The notes beneath the pieces were generated by a model. That model had not been told where the DNA came from and did not search any database. It saw only the letters and a program-made list of their open reading frames with translations. From Acanthosepion pharaonis (lineage: Eukaryota; Mollusca; Cephalopoda; Sepiida; Sepiidae), in assembly GCA_903632075.3 (NCBI GenBank), contig CAHIKZ030005207.1, positions 406,001 to 470,000 of the forward strand: a DNA stretch of 64,000 nucleotides, in the 5' to 3' direction. The position numbers and the translations under genes were made by a program. Below are positions 55,434 to 64,000 of the stretch, in pieces; position 1 is the first letter of the stretch, and every line of letters begins with the position of its first letter.

Positions 55434-56020
55434 GTTGCTTTTATGCATAGGGCATAATTCATAAATATTTTTTTCCTTTTATGAGACGTATCCCTTCAGA
55501 ACATAGGTGTTCATAGCTCTCCTCAACTTTCTATCCTTTACAACTCTTAGCACCTTTTTCACTGCCTTTACCACTAACTGTTTTGTCATCCATTTGCTAA
55601 ATAAAAATTAACAACTTTTCAAAAGATCTTCTATTATGTGCCATGGATGATTACGGTCCTCCACATCTATCTATTCTGTTACTATGCAATGTTTGTTTGC
55701 TTAACCTCCATTTCAGTCCCTGTTCTGTCATTCATTTTATACAACCTTTTAGGTTTCCCTTTGTACTTTAATATATCATGTGAGTTTCATATTCACCAAG
55801 CCCTCTTTCTGCATTAAGAGTCAAAATAATGTCCAACTGTCTCCTAAGTATATATGCCCTTTCTGTTTCCATTTCCTTTAAAACTTTTTTATTGCTCAGT
55901 GGATCTATGCATGATATTCTCAGCATCCTTCTGTAGAACCACATCTCTGTTGTCTCAAATCTGCTCTTTGTGATAAAAATGTCCAACATTGCCTGGCATA
56001 TAAAAGGTTTGGTATCACAG
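55407..56020 (-). mobile_element. LINE family B, C-terminus, 3' region and poly(A)
   Basis: Minus-strand frame 55768-55989 reads KSRFETTEMWFYRRMLRISC, then NKKVLKEMETERAYILRRQL. The 3' region follows, and the T27-type run at 55,401-55,428 is the poly(A) tail of the inserted copy. 5' truncated. Confidence 0.85.
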
Positions 56021-56039
56021 AAAAATTCAGTTTATCACT

Positions 56040-56490
56040 GCTATGACTCGGAGGAATTTTTTTTTTAACTGTTTCACCCCAAGCAAGGTGGGAACCCACT
56101 AGTGCACAAGTGGTTACAGAGAGTTGGAGTGAGAGCAAAGAGAAGTGATAGAGGAAAGGATAAAGAGAAGGATAGGGGATAGATGAAGGCATCTGGAGAT
56201 GTCGATTGACATTACATTTGAATAGTTGGCGATTATAGCTATCAGGGAAACAGGAAAAGGGGAGAGAGTTCCACAGGCGAGACGTGTGAGACATGAAGCT
56301 ATTGGAGTAGAAGAGATGGCTACATTTAACAGTTTCAACAGTGAATGGGTGAGACTGCAATGCCAGCCTCGTAGGACGTTTAAATTTCTGAAGTTTGGGA
56401 ACCAGCGAAAGCAGCTCATCGGAGTAGTTACCGTGAAAGTATTTGTAAAAACGACAGAAGGAAGCGACATCACATCTGTGACTAGAGAAA
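56040..56490 (-). mobile_element. LINE family A, well-preserved 3' end
   Basis: Minus strand: SHPFTVETVKCSHLFYSNSF, then SHTSRLWNSLPFSCFPDSYN and RQLFKCNVNRHLQMPS, then the 3' end CACCCCAAGCAAGGTGGG (reverse) and an A-run at 56,055-56,065. It is the clearest reference for this family in the window. Confidence 0.9.
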
Positions 56491-56619
56491 GCAGTTATTC
56501 TAAATATACTTTTATGAGTGGTTGGTATTTATTTTCATCTCCTATTTGATATGAAACCCAATCCCGTGTCAGATTTTAATACGCATTTTTACTGTTATTT
56601 TTGCGATATAGAACATAAG

Positions 56620-56920
56620 TCAACTTCTTGATACAGGTATAACTGTTTCCTGTTCTATGTGCTATGTCTGTTCAGGATATATATGATCATAGCTCTCCAC
56701 AACTGCATTTATTTTGTTTTCAGTAAAACCTCATTTACAACCCCACTTTTTTGAGTGTTTTATAATCCTCCAACCATGTCCTCAAACTTGTCAAATAGGA
56801 TACCTGCTGCTTTTCTCTCCTTCTCTTTCTTTCAATTCATCCTGTGTGTGTTAAAGTCTCATCTTTCTTCAACTGTGTAATTTTTTAGTCAGAAGTTTCA
56901 TTTAATTTTTTTCTTTTTGG
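56620..56920 (-). mobile_element. LINE family B 3' region fragment
   Basis: CTGTTCAGGATATATATGAT and CATAGCTCTCCACAACTGC match the 3' region at 55,490 and 43,815; an ATCCTGTGTGTGTTAAAGTC block matches 43,955. Confidence 0.65.
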
Positions 56921-56925
56921 ATTGT

Positions 56926-57150
56926 GTTATAGTGAAACACCTATTCTATAGTTAATAGACTCTCCCACCTATAATAAGTAGGAGTAGTAAGAGTATACAA
57001 GTCGCTCAGTGAGTTGGTTAGTCAGTCGATGTCAGACGACAGTTAGTCAGATACTAAAGTATCAGCGACCACAACTAGATTTACTCTGCATTATACCTAT
57101 TATATCAAGTTCCTAACATTTTGTACGTCGAACCTATTTAGAACTGACTT
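56926..57150 (+). mobile_element. Possible LTR with primer-binding-like site
   Basis: TGTTATAGTGAAACACC at the start and CAAGTTCCTAACA at 57,107-57,119 could be TG...CA LTR ends, with CTATAATAAG inside. It is followed by TTTTGTACGTCGAACC, which resembles a PBS. No coding sequence follows and no partner LTR is seen. Confidence 0.25.
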
Positions 57151-57369
57151 AGTACAAATACAAGCCTCCACTGTGAAATCACTCCATAACAGATTGGTTA
57201 ACATTGAAAACATAATTATGGGTGGATGAATAAAGAGAAATTAGCTTTCATAGGTAAGGAGATGAATTTAGAAGTGAAAAGGTGTAGAAAATAGTATGTT
57301 TACTGAAAACATCAAAGAATATTGAGTTTTCTCTTTATTGAACTTTTCATATACATGTCATACATGACA
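57151..57369. other. Unassigned sequence
   Basis: Nothing recognised. Confidence 0.3.
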
Positions 57370-57715
57370 TTAAACCTGTTCAGAAATATGGAAAGTGTCG
57401 GCTATATATAGTTGCTTCCTAAGATCAATGATTAAAAATGGCTACAGGTGAATGAAGCCTGTAGGTCTTAGCAAGGATCATTTGTCATTAAACCTAGTGG
57501 ATTGGCACTACAGATGTTGATATTCCACATTACTTCAAATAAAAGGTTAGGAAGGAAACCCCCATCAATACTGGAAGACTTGAAAAACCTATTTTTCTGA
57601 AAAATTGTTCTTAAGAGAAAGATTTTATAAATTTCAACTGATAGTCGCACTGGCTGTTCAGACAATGAATGCCAAATGTTTCCTTATAAGGAAACAACTA
57701 ATATTACCATTATCA
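57370..57715 (+). repeat. Dispersed repeat D, uninterrupted copy
   Basis: Shows the joined order of 19,486-19,615 and 20,218-20,400, so it marks the pre-insertion structure of that locus. Blocks: GATCAATGATTAAAAATGGC, GGATTGGCACTACAGATGTT, GATATTCCACATTACTTCAA, AGAAAGATTTTATAAATTTC. No coding. Confidence 0.6.
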
Positions 57716-58060
57716 TAAAGAAAAAACTGTAACCAAGGAAATGATTCTCTGGTGCCTAGCAAATGAATTTTGTGACTTTTATCTCAAAGACCTCAGTGCT
57801 CAATCTATTCATCTGTTCCATATTTCCCATGTCACTTCACAATTTTCAGATATCTCTTGAAATCACTTTACTTGGAAATAAAGAATTTCATTTTATATCA
57901 GTTACATCTTTATTCAATGAAGCTATTTGTTGTATCCTTAAAGAAAGTTACAAACAGACAAAGGTGGTACTCAAGTAAAGGAACAGCAACACGGGTGTAG
58001 ATGAAAGAAAGAAAGGTTTATTTTAAAAGAGAATATGCTACTGAAAGACGGAATCGGGTG
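57716..58060. other. Unassigned, leads into the hairpin array
   Basis: The sequence TGTAGATGAAAGAAAGAAAG then GTTTATTTT at 57,994-58,025 resembles the inner edge of an LTR, and 59,095-59,145 (TTAGTTATATATATTGAG on the minus strand; GATCCCAACA) could be the other edge. No 5-bp duplication was found, so a solo LTR holding the array is only a possibility. Confidence 0.25.
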
Positions 58061-58061
58061 G

Positions 58062-59078
58062 CAGGCTAGTAATTCTCGAAGCAAGGATATTTACCTTACC
58101 TCCCTGTGAGGCAGGATGTGGCACAAGGCCATTTTTTAAAGCGGGGCAAAACCGAGCCTGTAGGCTCGGGCAAAAATTCCCCATAGACCTAATATACATG
58201 GGGTTGGGTAGCTGTCTACCACCCCACATGAGACTCTGCCCTTCAGCATAGCCCTGTCTGGGTTCCTCTCTGCCCAAAGGCAGAGAGTTTGAACAGCACA
58301 ACTGGAGACAAATTTCCAACTAATTCCCGAAGCAAGGTTATTTACCTTACCTCCCCATGAGGCAGGATGTGGCATAAGGCCGTTTTTAATGTGGGGCAAA
58401 ACCGAGCCCGTAGGCTCAGGCAAAAATTCCCCGTATACACGAGGTCAGGTAGCTGTCTACCATCCCAGACAAGTTTCTGCCCTTTGGCATAGCCTCATCT
58501 GGGTTCCTCTCTGCCTTCAGGCAGAGAGATTTACCAGAGCAGCTGGAGACAAATCTCCAACTAATTCCTGAAGCAAGGTTATTTACCTTACCACCCCGTG
58601 AGGCAGGATGTGGCACAAGACCTTTTTTAATGCAGGGTAAAACTGAGCCCGTAGGCTTGGGCAAAAATTCCCCATAGACCCCATGTACCCAGGGTCAGGT
58701 AGCTGTTTACCACCCCAGATGAGGCTCTGCCTTTTGGCATAGCCTCGTCTGGGTCCCTCACTGCCCAAAGGCAGAGAGTTTAACTAGCTTAGCTGGAGAC
58801 GAATCTCCAACTAATTCTCGAAGCAAGGATATTTGCCAACCACCCCACATGGTCAGATGTGGCACAAGGCCAAATTTAAAGTGTGGTATCCGAGCCCATA
58901 GGCTCAGGCAAAAATTCCCCACAGACCCCGTAAAAAAACGGGGTCAGGTAGCTGTGTTCCACCCCAGACGAGACTCTGCCCTTCGGCATAACCTTGTCTG
59001 GGTTCCTCTCCACCCGTAGGCAGAGAGTTTGACTAGCTTAGCTGGAGACGAATCTCCAACTAATTGCCGAAGCACATC
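58062..59078. repeat. Fourfold tandem array of a hairpin-rich ~250-bp unit
   Basis: Four units, with the marker GATGTGGC at 58115, 58366, 58607 and 58856 (spacing 251, 241 and 249). Each unit holds a series of stems: CCTC/GAGG, CCGAGCC/GGCTCGG, GACCCCGT/ACGGGGTC, GGTAG/CTACC, CCCAGACGAG/CTCGTCTGGG (with inner TGCC/GGCA), CTCTGCC/GGCAGAG and GGAGA/TCTCC. Loops vary while most stems hold, including by G-T pairs. Open frames on either strand are short and not conserved as protein. Confidence 0.9.
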
Positions 59079-59159
59079 ACCATGTATATCCTGTGCTCAA
59101 TATATATAACTAATGATATAGTGATCCCAACATTCCATTACAACACTATTTTTTACATT

Positions 59160-59455
59160 AGGATGTGAAGTTAGTATAATGGTTATTGGTGTAGAAAGTA
59201 GATTTAGTTCAAATTCTGACTGGGTCTGTTACATTCATCATCGTACTAGTGCTTTTGGGAAAGGCATGAATCTATATCTTCTCCTACTAACTATGTTATA
59301 CAGCAGGGTAGACTGGGCTCACTAGCTTTGGTTGAAATTCAAAGGGAAGGAAGACTCTAAATTCCAAAACAAAAATAGCGAAAAGATTTTAAGAAACCAC
59401 TGCATGATCTTTCTGATGAAATCAAGACAATTTACAAATAATAAAAAATTAATCT
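59160..59455 (+). mobile_element. tRNA-derived SINE, second subtype
   Basis: Head GTTAGTATAATGGTTATTGG and GTTCAAATTCTGAC; body CTTTTGGGAAAGGCATGAAT; tail GATCTTTCTGATGAAATCAA then GACAATTTACAAATAATAAA. The tail differs from the 52.9 kb SINE and matches 61.2 kb. Confidence 0.75.
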
Positions 59456-60025
59456 GTGGAGAACTATAATTGCCTACACTACAGGCAAAAAGTTTGGGGC
59501 CGCTTTGCAGTTTTTTAAAAACACACCCTAAAATGAGTTATTTCTGCATTTTTTTTTTTTTTAAGTAAAAGATAAAAGTAAGGTTAAAAGAAAATTTTCA
59601 ATTCCTTTTATATAATGTCAGTAGAAAGAAATTGATACTGTATCAAGACTTTTAAGATTGCAGCACAATCAATGACTAAAATCAGAAGAGAAGTTTCAGT
59701 CAACTTAAAGCTGAATGTAAAAGACCTGAAAATACATTACATTTTAATGAAACATCATTTTTTTTTCTCTCCAATTCTTTCCTTGAACATGTCTCCAAAG
59801 CATGTTTAAAGGTGAAAATGATCTGAGGCTTCTATTTTCATGCCACACTTAATCCACTGTTTTTATGCCATCAGGGATATGTAGACCATAGGAAGTTTTC
59901 TATTGATAGGTTTAAACCATATATGAAAGGTCTGAAAAAGAATATATAAACTAAAATACTAGTTTACTTTATATATTCTACTAGTAGTACTAGTTGTAAA
60001 CCATTTACCTCCTGATATAAATTAT
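59456..60025. other. Unassigned sequence
   Basis: 59,470-59,530 (CTACAGGCAAAAAGTTTGGG) resembles a Tc1 end such as that at 62,929, but nothing else of such an element follows. Confidence 0.35.
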
Positions 60026-60029
60026 AGCA

Positions 60030-60760
60030 TTTGCAGTTATTAGCTAAATGAAACTGTTGAAACTCTTTCAGTAATAAAGGAGAGTGAGAAGAAAGGACTA
60101 ATCATTGCAAGGAGATAGAATGTCTAATTAGCAGCAGAAGAAAGAGCCCAACATGTGAACAATGAATTGGAGAAGCCGAAATCAAACAAATACAAAAATT
60201 TAAATATCTTGGAAGTATTCTAACAGAAGACACTGGAATCTGAAAGTGTATAGAAAACGTGATAGATGCCTTCCAAAAGCTAATCAAAATATTAAGAAAC
60301 AGGAAAATTGTTATGCAGTATCAGTTTATACTGGAATAAATGCTGGACAATCTCATCACAGATGAAGAATAGACTTCAAGCAACAGGAATTTGGTTCTAC
60401 AGAAGAATGCTGAGAATACTATGGACTGAACATGTGAGTAAGGAGAAAGTTTTAGGGAAAATGGAAGCAAAAAGGATGCTTATACTTACAAGTCAGAGGA
60501 GAAAATTGAAATTTTCAGTGCTTGTAATTCGGAAAGAGGGCTTATAGAATCTGACCCAAATAGGACATAACAAAGTCAGGAGGGACAGAGGAAAGCACCA
60601 AATAACCTACCTTGTGTATGTGGATGGCAGAATAGGGAATAGGGGAGATAGTGAAAATACAAACCTTATTAACAGCAACACAGGTAAGAAGTTGTGTCCT
60701 GAAGGGGTGAAAGACTATCTGGTTTTGAATGATGGAAAACTATATAACAATTACAAGTGG
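60030..60760 (+). mobile_element. LINE family B, extended C-terminus
   Basis: The translation shows ESEKKGLIIARR-type start, NKYKNLNILEVF, SYLYWNKCWTISSQMKNRLQ-like blocks, then ATGIWFYRRMLRILWTEHVS (frame 60308-60547), KVLGKMEAKRMLIL, and in another frame GHNKVRRDRGKHQITYL. This is the longest run of the family in the window, with at least two frame changes. Confidence 0.88.
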
Positions 60761-61195
60761 CATTTGTATGCTTCCTATAGGTAAAAAGTACTTAAAATAT
60801 AGATTGAAAGTGGTGTGTATATTTTCTAATAGCGATTGTATGTTGGATTGGGAGATATAAGTTATATTTTAGTGCTAATTTTGTGATCTGCAAAAGCCAT
60901 TTTGTCAGTCTCACTCCTTTTATCTTGAATGAGATGCTTGATTTCATAATTAAGCTATGATAATTTGGAAATCCTAAAGTGTGTGCTTATGTTAGAAAAC
61001 ATTTTTTTTTAAATCACAGGAACTTGATTAGTATACATAAGTCAGTTAAACAATATCATTAAACATATAGATATAACTTTCATATCAATGTGAAGTAGTG
61101 TCTTTTATAACAAGAAACATGTCACATACTAAAGATAAAATCCATGGATCCATATTTCATTTATGCATATGATGTTTTTTATTAAGGTAGTTTGA
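60761..61195. other. Unassigned, AT-rich
   Basis: Nothing recognised. Confidence 0.3.
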
Positions 61196-61197
61196 TA

Positions 61198-61470
61198 CAG
61201 GATCTATAGGTGGTGTAATAGATACTGTCACAGAAAGTAAAATTGACAAACTGAGTTCAAGTCCTAGGTTAGTCATTTGCATTCAATTTTACAAATATGC
61301 TCTTGGAAAAGGCCTGAATCAGTCTCTTAATACTGCCCTCACTATGGGTTAAATAACAAGGTAAACCATATTCTCTAGCTTTGAACAACTTTAAATTCTA
61401 AACTATCATGGAAATGACTATCTTTCCCATGAAGTCATGGCAATTCACAGATAATAAACAAAAGTAATTT
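61198..61470 (+). mobile_element. tRNA-derived SINE, second subtype
   Basis: Head GGTGGTGTAATAGATACTG and GTTCAAGTCCTAGG; body CTCTTGGAAAAGGCCTGAAT, CACTATGGGTTAAATAACAA; tail CATGGCAATTCACAGATAA then TAAAC. Matches 59,160 in tail type. Confidence 0.75.
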
Positions 61471-61514
61471 GTAAAGATTCAAGATTGTTTACATAATAAG
61501 GAAAGAGAATTTTT

Positions 61515-61745
61515 AAAATTTAACACCGGTCATATTGAAGGCAAAAGAGACAGAGGTAGGTTGTGCATAACCTACGTAATGAGCTTGTGTAAATGGATAG
61601 CAGAACAGGGTTTAGGAAAGACAACAAAAAGACAAAGTTTACAAAGAGCTTCAAAGAACAGGAAATTGTGAAGAGCCCATATTGCCAAAATTCTGAAACA
61701 GTATCGTTCATAGATGATGATGTCCTGAGGGGACATGAAATTTTA
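61515..61745 (+). mobile_element. LINE family B, C-terminal end
   Basis: Open translation HIEGKRDRGRLCITYVMSLC, KWIAEQGLGK, KNRKL and the family end. It is a 5'-truncated copy with good preservation of this part. Confidence 0.8.
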
Positions 61746-62540
61746 GATAATTTGGTATGATCAGTTGGGAAGGTTGATACAGTATAACAATTAGTCTAAA
61801 ACATAGTTTTGTTTACCTTATATTCAAAGAAAGTTATGACAGAATTTGCTGAAAATATAACTATATTGTTTATAGTGTTTTCTCGTAAACATGAATTGTA
61901 CTCAGCCATACATTACAGAATAAGCTATTAACACATTTTTCAAAGTGAAAATATTGCTCAACAGGATGAAAATCATGTTCCGTGCAAAAATGTTCATGCT
62001 TTTAGCACATGTAACTGAAAATTAAAAGAAAAATGGTGAATACTTTTTCAGCTCAAAATGAAACTAACAATGGCGCCATCAAGTGGTAGAAACAATGATT
62101 AAAGTGATTCAACCTGTCCCAGTCACCAACCAACTCCAGTCTCCCCTATTCATAAAATTCTGCCCAATATGGAAATATATCTACCTTTGAGTATATATTT
62201 ACTCATTCTATTTTTATGTGGTCTATATGCACAAAAGGATTTGATTTATATTTAATTATATCTATGTGTAGATTTTACATACTTATACATTATAGGTAGG
62301 CCTGTGGCTTCAGTCTGTTTGGCTCCATATATATTTACTAGCAAAATGAAATGTATATCTGTATCAATTAGCAATAAAAATATAAAGTATTTAAGCACGG
62401 TTGATCAAAAATATGTAAAACTTCTCTTTTGTAACATAATTACCTACCAATCTATTTCTTGAACACTGGTTTATTTATGTCTATAAATATATCTAAACAT
62501 CAAAAGTATGTATGTGTGTCTATTTATGAGTATACACAAA
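61746..62540. other. Unassigned, AT-rich
   Basis: Nothing recognised. Confidence 0.3.
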
Positions 62541-62545
62541 CACAC

Positions 62546-62571
62546 AATATATATATATATATATATATATA
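62546..62571. repeat. (TA)n array
   Basis: About 13 units. Confidence 0.9.
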
Positions 62572-62925
62572 AAATTGGCATCTAAATGGTATAATGAATG
62601 TATATATAAAAAGACATTATGACTAGGTGTTTCCATTATCTGTATAATACAAAGTCTATTCAATATTGGCCTTTTAAATACAAAAGACTGTGTATTTGTT
62701 ATATATAGGCTGATGAAAGAAATTTTGAGAGATAAAAAAACAATAAAAAATGATAACATTGATGATAAGACTAATTATATTGTTTGACATCTTGACCACA
62801 TGGAAGCATGATGAGAAAAATATTAAAAATCAGAATTTTTTGAACATGCCTGTATCCGTTCTCAATGATAAATTATTATATTTACATATTATAAGACTCA
62901 CATGTGGACAATCTTTCTTTAGTAT

Positions 62926-63335
62926 ATACACTACAGTTCAAAAGTTTGTGGAAAACCCCTGGTAATTTTTTTAAATTGGCCAGAAAAGTAAATGTTTTGT
63001 ACTTTAAATAATAGAAAATTATTATACATGGTTAAAAAAATGTGGGACATGATTTTTTATTAGAAACTTTATTATAACAAAAAAGAAAAAAAAGTATTTT
63101 ATGATTTAAATTTTGCTCTCATCAAAATATCCTCCTTGTGCCTTGATTACTGCATCACAAATTTTTGGTATTCATTGCAAAATTTTTTCAGTAATTGATA
63201 AAAGTTTGATAATTGATTCCATTCTTTTTTCAATGACTCTAAAAACTCTTTTTAATTTTTTTTTTACTCTTCTGTCAAGCTCATACTATGCTAATTCTGG
63301 GGTTGCTTCAAATTTTTGAACTGCAGTGGATATCA
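62926..63335 (-). mobile_element. Tc1-like transposon fragment
   Basis: 62,926-62,961 (TATACACTACAGTTCAAAAG then TTTGTGG) is a typical Tc1-type terminal repeat beginning at a TA. Inside, the minus strand reads ICDAVIKAQGGYFDE near 63,115-63,160, the transposase C-terminal end, preceded by degraded sequence to about 63,310. The other end of the element is missing. Confidence 0.7.
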
Positions 63336-63535
63336 CATATAGTTTTTGTTATGTACAGAATTAAATAAGGATGAATATGAAGATGTTTTCTATATGAAGA
63401 AAAAAAGTATGTGCGTGTATGAGCACACATGTTAAAATAAAAGCCAAATAGAAACAATATATTTTGTAGTAAAACATTTTGAATAGACATGATAGATACA
63501 GCTACTCTATTGATATGTGTTTTGTTATTTATTTA
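63336..63535. other. Unassigned sequence
   Basis: Nothing recognised. Confidence 0.3.
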
Positions 63536-63539
63536 TTTT

Positions 63540-63795
63540 TTTAAAAACTTATCAGCCCAAGTAAGGTGGGAGTGCCACTGGAAGGTAAGAGGTTACAGAA
63601 AGTGGGAGCAAGAGTAAAAAGGCGTAATAGAGGAAAGGATGAAGAGAAGGACGGAGAATAAATCAAGGCATCTGGAGATGTTGAATGACATTGCATTTGA
63701 ATAGTTGGTGATTATAGCTATCAGGGAAGTAAGTAAGAGGAAGGGAGTTCCACAGATGGGAAGTGAGAGACATGAAGCTATTTGTCGTACAAAAT
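63540..63795 (-). mobile_element. LINE family A, 3' end
   Basis: Minus strand: SLPICGTPFLLLTSLIAII, TNYSNAMSFNISRCLDLF, and the 3' end CACTCCCACCTTACTTGGGC. Same terminus as 56.1 kb and 39.9 kb. Confidence 0.85.
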
Positions 63796-64000
63796 ACAAG
63801 TTGTGCTTCACACCAGGATGCCCACTACATCAATGGATGGCTTCAGTGTGAGTTGAGCCATGCTAGTGAGTTGATCAGCTCAGTTTGATGAACTCTATAT
63901 CAACAGTCAGTTTATATTTCTCCACCAGTTCCTTGATTGTGTTCACCTAACATCTTATCAACATTTTTGTTGCTGCCTTTGTGCACACCTAAGACTTTCC
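63796..64000. other. Unassigned, runs past the window edge
   Basis: On the minus strand a short frame reads ELVEKYKLTVDIEFIKL near 63,880-63,940, which could be part of an RT-type protein, but it is too short to name. Confidence 0.3.

Noticed and set aside
58038..58768. Several minus-strand frames of 60-95 codons with similar peptides
   Set aside because: They repeat because the DNA unit repeats; frames shift between units and the conserved feature is stem pairing, not codons.
57994..59150. Solo LTR enclosing the hairpin array
   Set aside because: TG...CA-like edges can be drawn but no flanking 5-bp repeat was found, so it is left as a possibility only.

Overview
The window looks like intergenic or intronic DNA from a cephalopod mollusc, most likely an octopus. 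This is inferred from the AT-rich composition, the many long (TA)n and (CA)n arrays, tRNA-derived and 5S-derived SINEs, and the density of decayed non-LTR retrotransposons. I see no intact host protein-coding gene, no rRNA operon, no CRISPR array and no bacterial-type operon. Nearly every recognisable reading frame belongs to a transposable element, and almost all of them are broken.

Layout: 1-3.6 kb holds two copies of a jockey/CR1-like LINE ('family A') around a 1 kb T/C-rich tract. 3,980-8,253 is one nearly complete Ty3/Gypsy-type LTR retrotransposon on the minus strand, with a 5-bp target duplication, short LTRs, a polypurine tract, gag with two zinc knuckles, protease, RT, RNase H and integrase. 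It is inactivated by stops and frameshifts. 8.3-19 kb carries a 5S/tRNA composite SINE, an isolated histone-type 3' stem-loop, microsatellites, tRNA-like SINE heads, mariner-like repeats and an LTR-like block. 17.5-33.6 kb is dominated by LINE family A and a second LINE family ('family B', with the conserved C-terminal block TEMWFYRRMLRI), two minisatellites grown inside LINE sequence, and a solo LTR that splits a LINE. 33.5-40 kb holds a deleted Gypsy remnant, an LTR-like block, a Tc1-like transposon sitting inside a TA microsatellite, and SINEs. 40-49.5 kb holds foldback elements, a Helitron-like non-autonomous element and a second gag fragment with its LTR. 50-64 kb holds more LINE copies, SINEs, a fourfold tandem array of a hairpin-rich ~250-bp unit, and a Tc1 fragment.

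The elements interact mainly by nesting. The hairpin-rich unit inserted into one Gypsy LTR, a solo LTR cut a family B LINE, a family B tail lies inside a family A LINE, and the Tc1 element split a TA array. The strongest candidate for new biology is the Gypsy family's primer-binding region. The few bases between LTR and gag are perfectly complementary to a sequence inside the LTR, and a second, diverged element in the window keeps the pairing at the same spacing. That suggests self-primed reverse transcription. The second candidate is the mobile, hairpin-rich ~250-bp unit.
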